Of a DNA stretch of 64,000 nt, positions 25,381 through 34,365 are shown in pieces. The first letter of the stretch is position 1. The number at the start of each line of letters is the position of its first letter. A program made the position numbers and the translations under genes. Below the pieces are notes generated by a model. It did not search any database. It was given only the letters and a program-made list of their open reading frames with translations, and was not told the origin of the DNA. This stretch comes from Sphingomonas pruni NBRC 15498 (GTDB lineage: Bacteria; Pseudomonadota; Alphaproteobacteria; Sphingomonadales; Sphingomonadaceae). The stretch is from NCBI RefSeq assembly GCF_001598455.1, contig NZ_BCYZ01000007.1, positions 1-64,000 on the forward strand, written 5' to 3'.

Positions 25381-27429
25381 CTAGTTGGCGCCCTTCCCCG
25401 TCCATTTGCCCATCCAACCGAGCACCTCACGGTACCATTGGCGGCTTTCCTTGGGGTTGAGCACCCAATGGCTGCCGCCGGGGAAGACGATCAGGCGCGA
25501 CGGAATGTCGCGGCGCTGGAGCGCGGTGAAGGCGGCGACGCCCTGAGTATAGGGAATGCGGTAATCGCCCTCGCTGGTGATGACGAGTTGCGGCGTCTTC
25601 CACTTGTCGACGAAATTCACCGGGTTCCATTTCTCGAACGCGGCCGGATCCTCGTAATAAGGATGGCCGCCATGCTCCCATTCGTCGAACCAGAGCTCTT
25701 CGGTTTCGTACGCCATGGCACGAGCGTCGAACACGCCGTCATGCTGGACGATGCACTTGAAGCGGTCGGGCCAATTGCCCTCGATCCAGTTCATCATATA
25801 GCCGCCATAGGAGGCGCCGAGCGCGCAGGCATTGTTGCCGTCGAGCCAGGCGAACTTGGTCGTCGCGGCGTCGAGCCCCTTCTTCAGGTCCTCGAGCGGC
25901 CAGCCACCCCAATTGTTGCGGATCGCGTCGGTGAAGCCCTGACCGTAGCCGGTCGAGCCGTGGAAATCGACCGCGACCAGCCCGTAGCCGGCGCCGGCAA
26001 ACAAAGCCGGGTTCCAGCGGTACGACCAGCTGTTGTTGCTCGATCCCTGCGGCCCGCCATGGACCATGAAGGCCACCGGCGCCTTGGCGCCCTCGGCGAG
26101 GCCGGCCGGCTTGACCGCATAGCCCCACACCTTGTCGTTATTGGCGCCGGTAAAGCTGAACCGCGTCACCGTCGGCATGTCGATCCCGGCGAGCTTGTCG
26201 GCATTGACGCTAGTCAGCCGCGCGCTCTTCTTGCCCGAAAGCCAGTAAAAGTCGTCGGGCGCGGTCAGCGAGTTCATCGCATAGACAAGGCCCTTGGCAG
26301 TCGGCACCACCGCCGTGACATTGCCCTCCTGCGTCAGCCGGGTCGGCTTGCCCGACTTGAGATCGACCGCGAAAATCGGCGTTTCCTGCGTGTCCTCGGC
26401 AGTCACGTAGATCGTCTTGCCGTCCTCGCTCCAGGCGATCGACCCGACCGAGCGATCCCAGCCTTCGGTCAGCGCACGCACCTGACCTGTGGCGAGGTCG
26501 CGAACCATCAACACCTGTCGGTCGGCTTCGTAGCCCGGGCGCTTCATCGCGAACCAGGCGAGATATTTGCCGTCAGGCGACGCGGTTGGGAGGTTGTCCA
26601 TGCCGTCATTGGCATCGGTCAGGTTGGTCGGCGCGGCCGATCCGTCCGCGGGCGCCGCGAAGATGTCGAGATTGGTCGATAGCGGCTCGATCCGGCCCGC
26701 CTCCCGCAAGGCGAAGAACACTGTCTTGCCGTCGGCCGACCAGGACACTTCCTCGCCGCCGCCAAAGGGCTTGGAGGGAGAATCGCCGACCAACCCACCT
26801 TCGATCGCCTTGCCGTAGCCGTTCGCCTTGCCGTTCGCCATCGGCAGCACGAACAGCTGCGAGCGCGTGCCGTCGGACCAGCTCGCCCAATGGCGGATGA
26901 ACATCTGGTCGAAGGTGCGGCCATTGCCGGAATCGTCGCGCTTCTTGACCATGGCCGGCTCGCTCGACGGCGCGCCGGGCAGGCGATCCGCCCAGATCAG
27001 CAATCTGTCCTCGGTCGGCGCGACCTTGAACCCACCGATCCCGCCCTTGAGATCGGTGACTTGGCTCGGGGCGCCGCCGGTGACGGCGACCGCCCAGACA
27101 TTGTCCTCGCCGCCCTTGTCCGACTGGAACCAGACAGTCTTGCCGTCATGAGAGAATTGCGGGCTGGTTTCATTAACTGCCCATTCGCCGATCAGCTTTT
27201 CCGGCTTGGCGCCCTTGGCGGTCAGGTCGAGCCGCCACAGATCATAGCGCCCCTTGTCGCCCGCCAAGTCGGTCTCGCGCTGCTGCCAGACCAGCCAATG
27301 ACCGTCGGGCGACATCGCCGGCGACGAGACGCGGCTGAGCATCGTCACATCCTCAATGGTCAGCTGGCGCGCGGTTGCGGGAAAAGCGAACGAAGCGAGC
27401 GCGACGCTCGCGAGGAGAAGCTTCTTCAT
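25381..27429 (-). CDS. S9 family prolyl oligopeptidase/acylaminoacyl peptidase, secreted
   Basis: This 682-aa protein has a signal peptide (MKKLLLASVALASFAFPATA), a seven-bladed propeller with TolB/WD-like repeats (LVWQQRET, PQFSHDGKTVWFQSD, IAWSEDGKTIYVTAED) and a C-terminal alpha/beta-hydrolase domain. The triad is visible: Ser near 540 in GASYGGYMMN, Asp near 621 in TSEGDYRIPYTQG and His near 653 in FPGGSHWVLNP. It is probably a periplasmic dipeptidyl or acylaminoacyl peptidase for scavenged peptides. It is monocistronic by spacing (70 nt to popZ). Confidence 0.93.
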   Translation of the reverse strand: MKKLLLASVALASFAFPATARQLTIEDVTMLSRVSSPAMSPDGHWLVWQQRETDLAGDKGRYDLWRLDLTAKGAKPEKLIGEWAVNETSPQFSHDGKTVWFQSDKGGEDNVWAVAVTGGAPSQVTDLKGGIGGFKVAPTEDRLLIWADRLPGAPSSEPAMVKKRDDSGNGRTFDQMFIRHWASWSDGTRSQLFVLPMANGKANGYGKAIEGGLVGDSPSKPFGGGEEVSWSADGKTVFFALREAGRIEPLSTNLDIFAAPADGSAAPTNLTDANDGMDNLPTASPDGKYLAWFAMKRPGYEADRQVLMVRDLATGQVRALTEGWDRSVGSIAWSEDGKTIYVTAEDTQETPIFAVDLKSGKPTRLTQEGNVTAVVPTAKGLVYAMNSLTAPDDFYWLSGKKSARLTSVNADKLAGIDMPTVTRFSFTGANNDKVWGYAVKPAGLAEGAKAPVAFMVHGGPQGSSNNSWSYRWNPALFAGAGYGLVAVDFHGSTGYGQGFTDAIRNNWGGWPLEDLKKGLDAATTKFAWLDGNNACALGASYGGYMMNWIEGNWPDRFKCIVQHDGVFDARAMAYETEELWFDEWEHGGHPYYEDPAAFEKWNPVNFVDKWKTPQLVITSEGDYRIPYTQGVAAFTALQRRDIPSRLIVFPGGSHWVLNPKESRQWYREVLGWMGKWTGKGAN

Positions 27430-27499
27430 GACCGAGATAGAGCAGAAGGTCGTTGCGCGAGCAACTACCCGTCGTACGCAAAACTCGCTTCGTCTCGGC

Positions 27500-27964
27500 T
27501 CAGCGCTGACCGGTGATCCGCGCGATTTCCTTGGCGACCATGGCTTCGACCAGGCCGGGCAGGTTCGTATCGAGCCAGTCGCGCAGCATCGGCTTCAGCA
27601 TCTCGCGGACCAGCCCCTCAAGCGTGTCGCTGCCCGCGACTTCGGGCTTGATGACGAGCCGCGACAGGCTGGCGAGCCGCGCACGGCTGACTTCGGCGGC
27701 CTCATCGGAGATGATCTTTTCGGCGGGCGGGGCAGACGCGGGCGCCGCGGCAACGGACTCCGCCATCGGCGCCGCGTCCGAATCGGGCGCGGGCTCGTTC
27801 AATTCGAGCACGTCATCGTCTTCGGTAGCCTCGACCGGAGTCGGCTGCGGCGCCGGACGACGGCGCACCCGCGACGCCCCGCCGGTCTCGACATCCTCGG
27901 CGATGATCCGTTTGATCGAGGACAGGATGTCCTCCATCGACGGTTCGGCGCTTACATCCCCCAT
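27500..27964 (-). CDS. popZ: DUF2497/PopZ-like cell-pole organising protein
   Basis: This 154-aa protein has the two conserved ends of the PopZ/DUF2497 family: N-terminal EPSMEDILSSIKRIIAED and C-terminal LEGLVREMLKPMLRDWLDTN followed by LPGLVEAMVAKEIARITG. A Pro/Ala/acidic middle (about 35-95) joins them. PopZ self-assembles at alphaproteobacterial poles and holds ParB-parS and polar proteins. The ATG at 27964 is chosen because AGGAAG precedes it and the conserved motif follows; an open frame extends upstream into tolC. It lies 46 nt downstream of tolC on the same strand. Confidence 0.85.
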   Translation of the reverse strand: MGDVSAEPSMEDILSSIKRIIAEDVETGGASRVRRRPAPQPTPVEATEDDDVLELNEPAPDSDAAPMAESVAAAPASAPPAEKIISDEAAEVSRARLASLSRLVIKPEVAGSDTLEGLVREMLKPMLRDWLDTNLPGLVEAMVAKEIARITGQR

Positions 27965-28010
27965 AGGCGGCCTGCTTCCTGACGACGCACGAACCCGCGA
28001 AAATCGCGAG

Positions 28011-29516
28011 CTATTTGGTCTCGTTTGCGGGACGATCGGGGGCCGTGTCAACCGGGGCATTCAACTGAGGGTCGAGCGGACGCTTTTGCGACGAGTCCTG
28101 CGGCGGGGTATCGCGCGTACTGGTGCCGGTCGGTTTATAGGCCGGATCGATATCCCAGTCGCTCCATTTGCCCTTGACGCGCTTGTAGTTGGTCAGCGGA
28201 TCGTAGAGCGCGCCGCCCTCGAGACCGAGATCGCGCGCCTCCGCCTGCCCCATCGCCGCGAGCAAGGCAAAGCCGGCGACATAGGCGTCGCGCTGCGCGG
28301 TCACCAACGTCACCTGGCTGTTGAGCAATTCCTGCTCGGCGTTGAGGATATCGAGGATGGTGCGGTTGCCGACGCTATTCTCGGCCCTCACGCCTTCGAG
28401 GCTCAGTTTGTTGGCCTCGACCGCGCGCTGCGACGAGGCGATCACCTCGAGCGACGACTTCCAGATCGCGTAGGCGGAGCGCGCCTGCGCGATCACGCCG
28501 CGCTCGGTATCGGTTGCCTGCTCGAGCGCCTGAGCGCGGCGCGCCTGAGCCTGACGCACCTGGGCCGACGGACCGCCGCCCTGATAGAGCGGGACGGAGA
28601 ATTGCAGCCCGACGGTACCCGCCGACCCCGACTGACCCGGCTTCGGGCTGGTGCCGGAGCCATACGAACCCAGATAGTTGAAGTAATTGCCGCCGACGAC
28701 GCCGCTCAACGTCGGCAACCGCGCGCCCTTGGCCGCATCGATGTCGAACCGCGTCGCGTCGCTGTTGCGTTGTGCCGCGAGCAGCACCGGATTGTTTTTG
28801 AGCGCAACGTCGACCGCGTCGTCGGGCGCATTGGGCAGGTTCGGCAAAGCGGGCGGATCTTCCAGCTGCCCGGGAGGCGAACCGACCACCCGAATGTAGC
28901 TTTCCTTGCTCGAGATGAGCTGCGCCTGAGCCTGTTCGAGCTGGCCGCGCGCGACCGACAGGCGCGCATCGGACTGCGCAACGTCGGTACGCGTCAGGTC
29001 GCCGACCTGGAAACGATCCTTGGCAGCTTGGAGGTTGACCTCCAGTACCTTCACGTTTTCCTTGTTCAGTCCGACGATCGCCTCGTCGCGGATGACGTCC
29101 ATATAGGCGCCGACCACGCCGACGAAGGTATCCGATTCGGTGCCGCGCAGCTGCATCCTGCTCGCTTCGACGCGAGTCTCGGCGCCCTTGATCGAATTGC
29201 GGACGCGGCCGCCGCTATAGACCGGAACCGCGAGCTGCGCGCTCGCCTGGAGCTGGCGATCGGGTGACAGCAAGCTGTTCTGGCTGCTGTTCAGCGCATT
29301 CTCGGTATAATTGCCGGTGACGCCGACGTTCGGACGTCCCTGCGCCTTGGCGATCGGGACGTTCTCGTCGGATGCGCGGACATTGGCGCGCTCGGCGGCC
29401 AAGCCGGGATTGGTGTTATACGCTTTGACGAGCGCTTCACGCAGTGTGTCGGCGGTAGCCGGCACGGCAGCGATAGCGACCATGGCTACACCAGCGAGCA
29501 GGACGGAAACGCGCAT
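28011..29516 (-). CDS. tolC: TolC family outer-membrane channel protein
   Basis: This 501-aa protein has a signal peptide (MRVSVLLAGVAMVAIAAVPA) and the two OEP repeats of TolC: the first starts TLREALVKAYNTNPGLAAER, and internal NVPIAKAQGRPNVGVTG and LDAQQEL-like segments mark the coiled-coil barrel. It forms the trimeric exit duct for type I secretion and RND/MFS efflux. The C-terminus (about 455-501) is a Pro/Asp/Lys-rich tail. The ATG at 29516 follows GGGGA; a TTG one codon earlier is possible. It is transcribed after the pcm-like gene with a 33-nt gap. Confidence 0.92.
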   Translation of the reverse strand: MRVSVLLAGVAMVAIAAVPATADTLREALVKAYNTNPGLAAERANVRASDENVPIAKAQGRPNVGVTGNYTENALNSSQNSLLSPDRQLQASAQLAVPVYSGGRVRNSIKGAETRVEASRMQLRGTESDTFVGVVGAYMDVIRDEAIVGLNKENVKVLEVNLQAAKDRFQVGDLTRTDVAQSDARLSVARGQLEQAQAQLISSKESYIRVVGSPPGQLEDPPALPNLPNAPDDAVDVALKNNPVLLAAQRNSDATRFDIDAAKGARLPTLSGVVGGNYFNYLGSYGSGTSPKPGQSGSAGTVGLQFSVPLYQGGGPSAQVRQAQARRAQALEQATDTERGVIAQARSAYAIWKSSLEVIASSQRAVEANKLSLEGVRAENSVGNRTILDILNAEQELLNSQVTLVTAQRDAYVAGFALLAAMGQAEARDLGLEGGALYDPLTNYKRVKGKWSDWDIDPAYKPTGTSTRDTPPQDSSQKRPLDPQLNAPVDTAPDRPANETK

Positions 29517-29549
29517 CAATTCCCCATTTCTTTCAAAACGCCATTTCTT

Positions 29550-30230
29550 TCAAAACGCGAAGCTCCGCGGCGCCGAAAAACCGGGCAGCGCAACGCAATC
29601 CACGTCGGCGAAAGCGCGCAGCCCGAACGCCCCCTTGATCGTACGCCCGGACGCGAGGCGCGATACGCCACGTTCCCGCAGCCCGGTTACCACCCGCCCT
29701 CCGGGTGTCACCTGACCGATGAGCGATTCGGGAATTACCTCCACGCAGCCATCGACGATCAACACATCATAAGGTCCGCCCGCCTGATGGCCCTGATCAA
29801 GTGGTCCTTCCACCAACTCGACATTGCCGTAGCCCGCCAGCGCGGCGCGGGCATGCGCGGCAAGATCGGCCTCGCTTTCGACCGCGACGACCGAGCGCAC
29901 CAGGCCGGACAGCACAGCGGCGGTATAACCGCCGGCTGCGCCGATCAGCAGCACCTTATCGGTCGGCTCCAGATACGCCTCGGTCAGCAATTTGCCGGTG
30001 GCGATCGGCAGATTGAGATAACGACCGTTGCCGATCGCTACGGCGGTGTCGCGATAGGCCAACCGGCGCGCGCTTTCGGGCACGAATTCCTCGCGCGGAA
30101 CCCTGGCCATCGCGGTCACCACGCGCGGATCGTTGACCGCGTTGGTACGCAACTGGCTCTGCACCATGGCATGGCGCATCGCCTCGAAGCTGATATCGTC
30201 GCCGACCGTCTCTGGCGCCAAATTGTTCAT
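29550..30230 (-). CDS. pcm: protein-L-isoaspartate O-methyltransferase family protein
   Basis: This 226-aa SAM-dependent methyltransferase of the Pcm type has N-terminal MVQSQLRTNAVNDPRVVTAM, the SAM motif VLLIGAAGGYTAAVLSGL and ELVEGPLDQG, and later DVLIVDGCVEVIPESL. The catalytic loop is a little divergent from E. coli Pcm, and sphingomonad copies placed before tolC are common, so the repair activity on isoaspartate is likely but not certain. It is the first gene of the pcm-tolC-popZ run. A second start at MRHAMVQSQ (18 codons in) cannot be excluded. Confidence 0.82.
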   Translation of the reverse strand: MNNLAPETVGDDISFEAMRHAMVQSQLRTNAVNDPRVVTAMARVPREEFVPESARRLAYRDTAVAIGNGRYLNLPIATGKLLTEAYLEPTDKVLLIGAAGGYTAAVLSGLVRSVVAVESEADLAAHARAALAGYGNVELVEGPLDQGHQAGGPYDVLIVDGCVEVIPESLIGQVTPGGRVVTGLRERGVSRLASGRTIKGAFGLRAFADVDCVALPGFSAPRSFAF

Positions 30231-30413
30231 AGCCCGCCCAATCGCATAACTGTTTTACGTATGCAACACACTTCGATGCCGCTCGGCTGCTATATGGTGC
30301 GCCGCGCCGCACGCCAACCCGCAATAGCGCATTAAATTATATGCGTCATATAACGCCACTGTTGACTTGAGGCGGTCCGATGCGCAAAGCCCCCCGCCTT
30401 ACCACGCCTTCGA

Positions 30414-30487
30414 GGCCCGTTGGCGGAGTGGTTACGCACCGGACTGCAAATCCGTTTACGCCGGTTCGATTCCGGCACGGGCCTCCA
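30414..30487 (+). tRNA. tRNA-Cys (GCA)
   Basis: The 74-nt gene folds into a full cloverleaf: acceptor GGCCCGT (30414-30420) pairs with ACGGGCC (30477-30483), discriminator T at 30484 and encoded CCA at 30485-30487. The anticodon loop CTGCAAA places GCA at 30446-30448. The T arm GCCGGTTCGATTCCGGC is intact. U73 fits cysteine identity. It is followed 25 nt later by a gene on the opposite strand, with no sign of an integrated element using its 3' end. Confidence 0.97.
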
Positions 30488-30512
30488 GCATCCTGCCTTT
30501 ACGGCCGAGCGA

Positions 30513-31403
30513 TCAGGGCAGTTTCTTCCCCATCGAGGCCTGCAAAACCTCATACCATTCGACGCGCGACCATTCGACCTTGAAGGCATCGCGCGCCTCA
30601 CGGATTCGCTCGACGCGCTGACTTCCGACGATCGGAATGACCCGCGCCGGGTGCGCCATCAGCCACGCATAGGTTGCCGCCGCCGCGGACACGCCATATT
30701 GCGCGCCCTTCCCCTCCAGCAACGCGGCAACCGGTCCGTCCTGGCCCAGCCGCCCTCCGCCCAACGGCGACCAGGCCAGGACGGCGTGACCGCGCGTCAT
30801 CGCCAGATCGAGCGTGCCATCCCAAAGCGGATCGGTGTGGAGCGGCGAGAGTTCAGGCTGCGTGCTCGCCAGCGGCACGGTGAGGAAGCTTTCGAGCGCC
30901 GCGACCTGCGCCGGCGTGAAATTGGACACTCCGACCGCCAGTGTCTTCCCGCTCGCGATCATCTTCTCCAGCGTCGCCGCCAGTTCCTGCGGATGCGCGA
31001 GCAAATCGGGTCGGTGGACTTGCCAGAGATCGACCTGGTCGACGCCCAGGCGCCGCAGCGACGCGTCGAGCGCGCGCTCGAGATAGCCCGGACTCGAATC
31101 ATACGGCACGCCAGGGATGATCCCGCCCTTGGTCGCCACCACCATATGTGCGCGCAATTCGGGCGCTTCTGCGAGCACGCGGCCGAGCGCCGCCTCGGCA
31201 TCGCCGAACCCGCTGGTCCCGTTGAACCCGTAGATATCGGCCGTGTCGAAGAGCGTTATACCGCTGTCGAGCGCTGCCTCGATCAGCGTTCGGGCGCCGG
31301 CGACGTCGTCACCGCGCAGCCGCCACATGCCCCAGGCGATCGGCGAGACCAGGATGCCGCTTCTACCAAGCAGGCGTGATTCAGCGGAAAGACGTTCGAT
31401 CAT
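30513..31403 (-). CDS. aldo/keto reductase
   Basis: This 296-aa TIM-barrel NADPH-dependent reductase has the tetrad Asp53, Tyr58, Lys92 and His130, seen in FDTADIYG, ATKGG and QVHRPD. The cofactor phosphate-binding end PIVGSQRVERIREA is present. The sequence is of the YdhF/AKR11-like group. The substrate (aldehyde or ketone) is unknown. It is convergent with tRNA-Cys and lies 39 nt downstream of the response regulator gene on the same strand. Confidence 0.9.
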   Translation of the reverse strand: MIERLSAESRLLGRSGILVSPIAWGMWRLRGDDVAGARTLIEAALDSGITLFDTADIYGFNGTSGFGDAEAALGRVLAEAPELRAHMVVATKGGIIPGVPYDSSPGYLERALDASLRRLGVDQVDLWQVHRPDLLAHPQELAATLEKMIASGKTLAVGVSNFTPAQVAALESFLTVPLASTQPELSPLHTDPLWDGTLDLAMTRGHAVLAWSPLGGGRLGQDGPVAALLEGKGAQYGVSAAAATYAWLMAHPARVIPIVGSQRVERIREARDAFKVEWSRVEWYEVLQASMGKKLP

Positions 31404-31442
31404 GGCGGCGCTCTTGCCACGAGCGGGGGCGAGCCGAAATGG

Positions 31443-31829
31443 CTAAAGAATAACGTCGCCCTCGCCGCTGGCGAGAATGCGTCCCATCGCCTCGAACAGA
31501 GCGTCCATCGCCACCGGTTTGAACAACACCTCGTTGGCGCCCGCCGCGATGCAGCGTTCGCGCAGGTCGATGGCGGTGTCGGCGGTGACGACGATGATCG
31601 GCAGCTTGGCTTTGGCATCGGGACGCCCACGAATGCGTCGGATCGCGGTGATACCATCCATCCCGGGCATGCGCAGGTCGACCAGCGCCATGTCGAAATC
31701 GCGCTTGTCGATCAGTTCCAGACCGATCTCGGCGCTTTCCGCCTCGGTCATTGCCGCGCCCGCGACGTCGAGCATGTCGGCCACGACGCGACGGTTCATC
31801 GGATCGTCCTCGATGAAAAGCACATTCAT
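31443..31829 (-). CDS. single-domain response regulator
   Basis: This 128-aa receiver domain without output has the acidic pocket EDD at 7-9, phospho-acceptor Asp51 in ALVDLRMPGMDG, Thr83 in VVTAD and Lys in LFKPV. It should be phosphorylated by a histidine kinase, most likely the hybrid kinase 65 nt upstream on the same strand, and pass the signal by phosphorelay or protein contact (CheY/DivK style). Confidence 0.92.
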   Translation of the reverse strand: MNVLFIEDDPMNRRVVADMLDVAGAAMTEAESAEIGLELIDKRDFDMALVDLRMPGMDGITAIRRIRGRPDAKAKLPIIVVTADTAIDLRERCIAAGANEVLFKPVAMDALFEAMGRILASGEGDVIL

Positions 31830-31894
31830 CGTAGCGGACCAATCCGAACCGCGGCGTGGAGGGCATCAGAGATCATGGTCGATCCCCTATCTGC

Positions 31895-34309
31895 CTAAGC
31901 GGCCCGACTATCAACATCTTCATCTTTCGTTACCGAAACGATTGTTTGAACCAATGCGGCGCCGGCGATCGGCTTGGCGATCAGTTGATCTACGCCCGCC
32001 GCGGTTAACCGGTCGCGGTCGGCGGCATCCGGGTTAGTCCATAGCAACGACATCGGCGCACCGCCCAGGCGCGTGATCGCCGCCTCCACGTCGCCATCCA
32101 TCGCCATCGTCGCTTCGTCGGTGAGGATCCGCTGGATTCGACCTTCTTCCAGCATCGCCGCGGCGTCGTCGATCGACCCAGCGACCTTCACCGACGGGAA
32201 GCGCGGGACGAACAACGTCTTGAGCATCGCCCGGCTAATCGGATTCTTGTCGAGGATGAGCAGAACCTTGCCATGATCGTCGGCAACCGCCGTAACCTGC
32301 TCCTCATCGACGCGAACCAGCGGGACCGCCACGGTAAAGGTCGATCCCTCGCCCACGACACTGGCCACGGTGACGTCGCCGCCCATCGCCCGCGCGATGT
32401 TGCGGCAGATCGCCAGGCCCAGGCCGGTACCACCGAACTGTCGTGTGGTGCCGGCGTCAGCCTGACGGAACGACTCGAAGATAAGTTCGAGCTTGTCGGG
32501 CGGGATACCGATCCCCGTATCGCGGATTTCGATGGTCACGTATTCGCCGTCGGCCCCATGAATCACCCCCGACCGGACGTGAATATATCCATTTTGGGTG
32601 AATTTCAGCGCATTGGAAAGCAGATTGAACGCGATTTGTCGCAAACGCGCCGGATCGCTTTCGATCCGGGGCGGCGCTTCGCTGACGTCGAGCTCGAAGC
32701 CAACCCCCTTCGCGGCAGCCTGATCCTGCCACATCCGTGATACGTCGCGCAGCATCGCCGCCAAGTCGACCGGCGCGCGCTCGATCGTCAGATTACCCGT
32801 CTCCATCTTGGCCACGTCGAGAATGTCGTCGACCAGCGCGCGCATCGATACGCCGGCGCCGTGCACCACCCCGATCCGGTCGCGCATCGCGGGGTCCAGC
32901 CGTCGATCGGCCAACATGACTTGGGTCATACCGAGAATACCGTTGAGCGGCGTGCGAATTTCGTGACTGGTAGTGGCCAGGAATTCGGTCTTGGCGGCCA
33001 GCGCCTTGCCCAGAGCAGCGTTGCTCGCTTCGAGATCGATATTGGCCGCGCGCACCTGGTTCCGGCTCTTGCGGATCGTGATCAAGCCGAAGCTCAACAT
33101 GCCGAACACGACGACCGACACCATGGCGGTCGCGACGAATATCCAGAACTGCGCATCGGCGCGCCTCTTCGCCTCATCAGCCTGAAGCTTGGCGATCTGG
33201 AGTTCCTGATTGGCGAAGTCGAACTTCGCGCTCATCAGCGCAGTGTTGTTCGATCGCGCGGTCGTCGTCGTTTTTTCGTCGATCGCGCGAATCACCTCGA
33301 GCTCGTGCAGCGCCTGCGGCGTGTCGCCCAGCGCCTTGTAAATGTCATAGGCGGTGGTGTGCGCCTGCCAGAAAGCCACGGTATCGACCGCGCCGCCGGC
33401 CAAAGCAAAGGCGCGTTCGATCTTCGCACGCGCATCGGTCAGCTTACCCCGCTCGAACGCGGCCTTGGCGTCGAGCGCCCAGAGCTGGGCAGCATCATCG
33501 CGTGAGGAGCTGTCGGTCAGGCGGAAGCCCTGCGCGATCGTCGTTTCGGCATCATCGAGTCTGCCGCCCCACAATTCGTTTCGCGCCAGATTGCGCAACA
33601 CCATCGCTTCGAGTGCCGGGTTCCGGCTCTGCCGCGCGAACTTGAGCGCTTTCTGAAATTCGACCTCAGCCTCGTCATAGCGTCTCAGCTCGCGCAGAGC
33701 GTCGCCGCGGTTACCGTGGATCGTGCTCAGCAATTGAGGATCGCTGCTGCCGACCGCGAGTGCCTTGTCGCTATTCTTGATCGCGCCGTCGAAATCGTTG
33801 GCATCGAGATAGATCCCGGCAATGCCGATCAATGCCTTGGCCTGGCCGGTCGTATCGCCGATCGCGCGATAGAGGTCATGCGCCGCTTGATAGTCGCGCA
33901 ACGCGTTGGCGATATCGGCCTTGTCGGCATTCCAACTGCCCCGGGCGAGCAAGATATCGGCGTTGAGCTTGCTGCCCTTGGCCGCGCGCTCGGTAATGAT
34001 CAGCGCTTGCGCCAACAATTGACCGGCGGCGGCAGGCTTGCCGCTGAAATTGGAGGCCACACCTTGAAGCCACAGAGCGGTGGCGATCTCGACGTCGCGA
34101 TCCGGCTCGGCCATGCGCTGGGCGAGCTGACGTGCGGCGATCGCCTTCTCCACGGTCAGTTGTGGATTGACGCCCATCGTCGCCTTGACGTCTTCCAGCG
34201 CCTTGTCGACCTGTGCCTTGTCAACCGGCGCCGCGTCGCCTTGCGCCACGCATGGCACCGCGACGAGAATCGCAAACAACGTGCAAGCGCGTAGGATCCA
34301 CCGATTCAT
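31895..34309 (-). CDS. hybrid histidine kinase with periplasmic TPR sensor
   Basis: This 804-aa protein has a signal peptide (1-22), a periplasmic array of about seven TPR-like helical repeats (40-350), a coiled coil, a transmembrane helix (about 388-411) and a HisKA domain with phospho-His449 in TSHEIRTPLNG. A HATPase_c domain follows (LLSNALKFTQNG, DTGIGIPPDK, GGTGLGLAI), then a C-terminal receiver-like domain whose likely phospho-Asp is in RILTDEATM and Lys in LIAKPI. The receiver is divergent but keeps these residues. TPR sensors usually read a partner protein. It is probably the partner of the response regulator just downstream. The ATG at 34309 fits the signal peptide; longer open frame upstream is unsupported. 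Confidence 0.9.
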   Translation of the reverse strand: MNRWILRACTLFAILVAVPCVAQGDAAPVDKAQVDKALEDVKATMGVNPQLTVEKAIAARQLAQRMAEPDRDVEIATALWLQGVASNFSGKPAAAGQLLAQALIITERAAKGSKLNADILLARGSWNADKADIANALRDYQAAHDLYRAIGDTTGQAKALIGIAGIYLDANDFDGAIKNSDKALAVGSSDPQLLSTIHGNRGDALRELRRYDEAEVEFQKALKFARQSRNPALEAMVLRNLARNELWGGRLDDAETTIAQGFRLTDSSSRDDAAQLWALDAKAAFERGKLTDARAKIERAFALAGGAVDTVAFWQAHTTAYDIYKALGDTPQALHELEVIRAIDEKTTTTARSNNTALMSAKFDFANQELQIAKLQADEAKRRADAQFWIFVATAMVSVVVFGMLSFGLITIRKSRNQVRAANIDLEASNAALGKALAAKTEFLATTSHEIRTPLNGILGMTQVMLADRRLDPAMRDRIGVVHGAGVSMRALVDDILDVAKMETGNLTIERAPVDLAAMLRDVSRMWQDQAAAKGVGFELDVSEAPPRIESDPARLRQIAFNLLSNALKFTQNGYIHVRSGVIHGADGEYVTIEIRDTGIGIPPDKLELIFESFRQADAGTTRQFGGTGLGLAICRNIARAMGGDVTVASVVGEGSTFTVAVPLVRVDEEQVTAVADDHGKVLLILDKNPISRAMLKTLFVPRFPSVKVAGSIDDAAAMLEEGRIQRILTDEATMAMDGDVEAAITRLGGAPMSLLWTNPDAADRDRLTAAGVDQLIAKPIAGAALVQTIVSVTKDEDVDSRAA

Positions 34310-34365
34310 GACGTAGCCAGAATGAACGTGCGACGTTAAAACCGCGCTAAGGTCGCCGCGGCCGA

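Noticed and set aside
30414..30487. tRNA-Cys as an integration site for a mobile element
   Set aside because: No integrase gene, no duplicated tRNA 3' end downstream, and the next genes are ordinary chromosomal genes.
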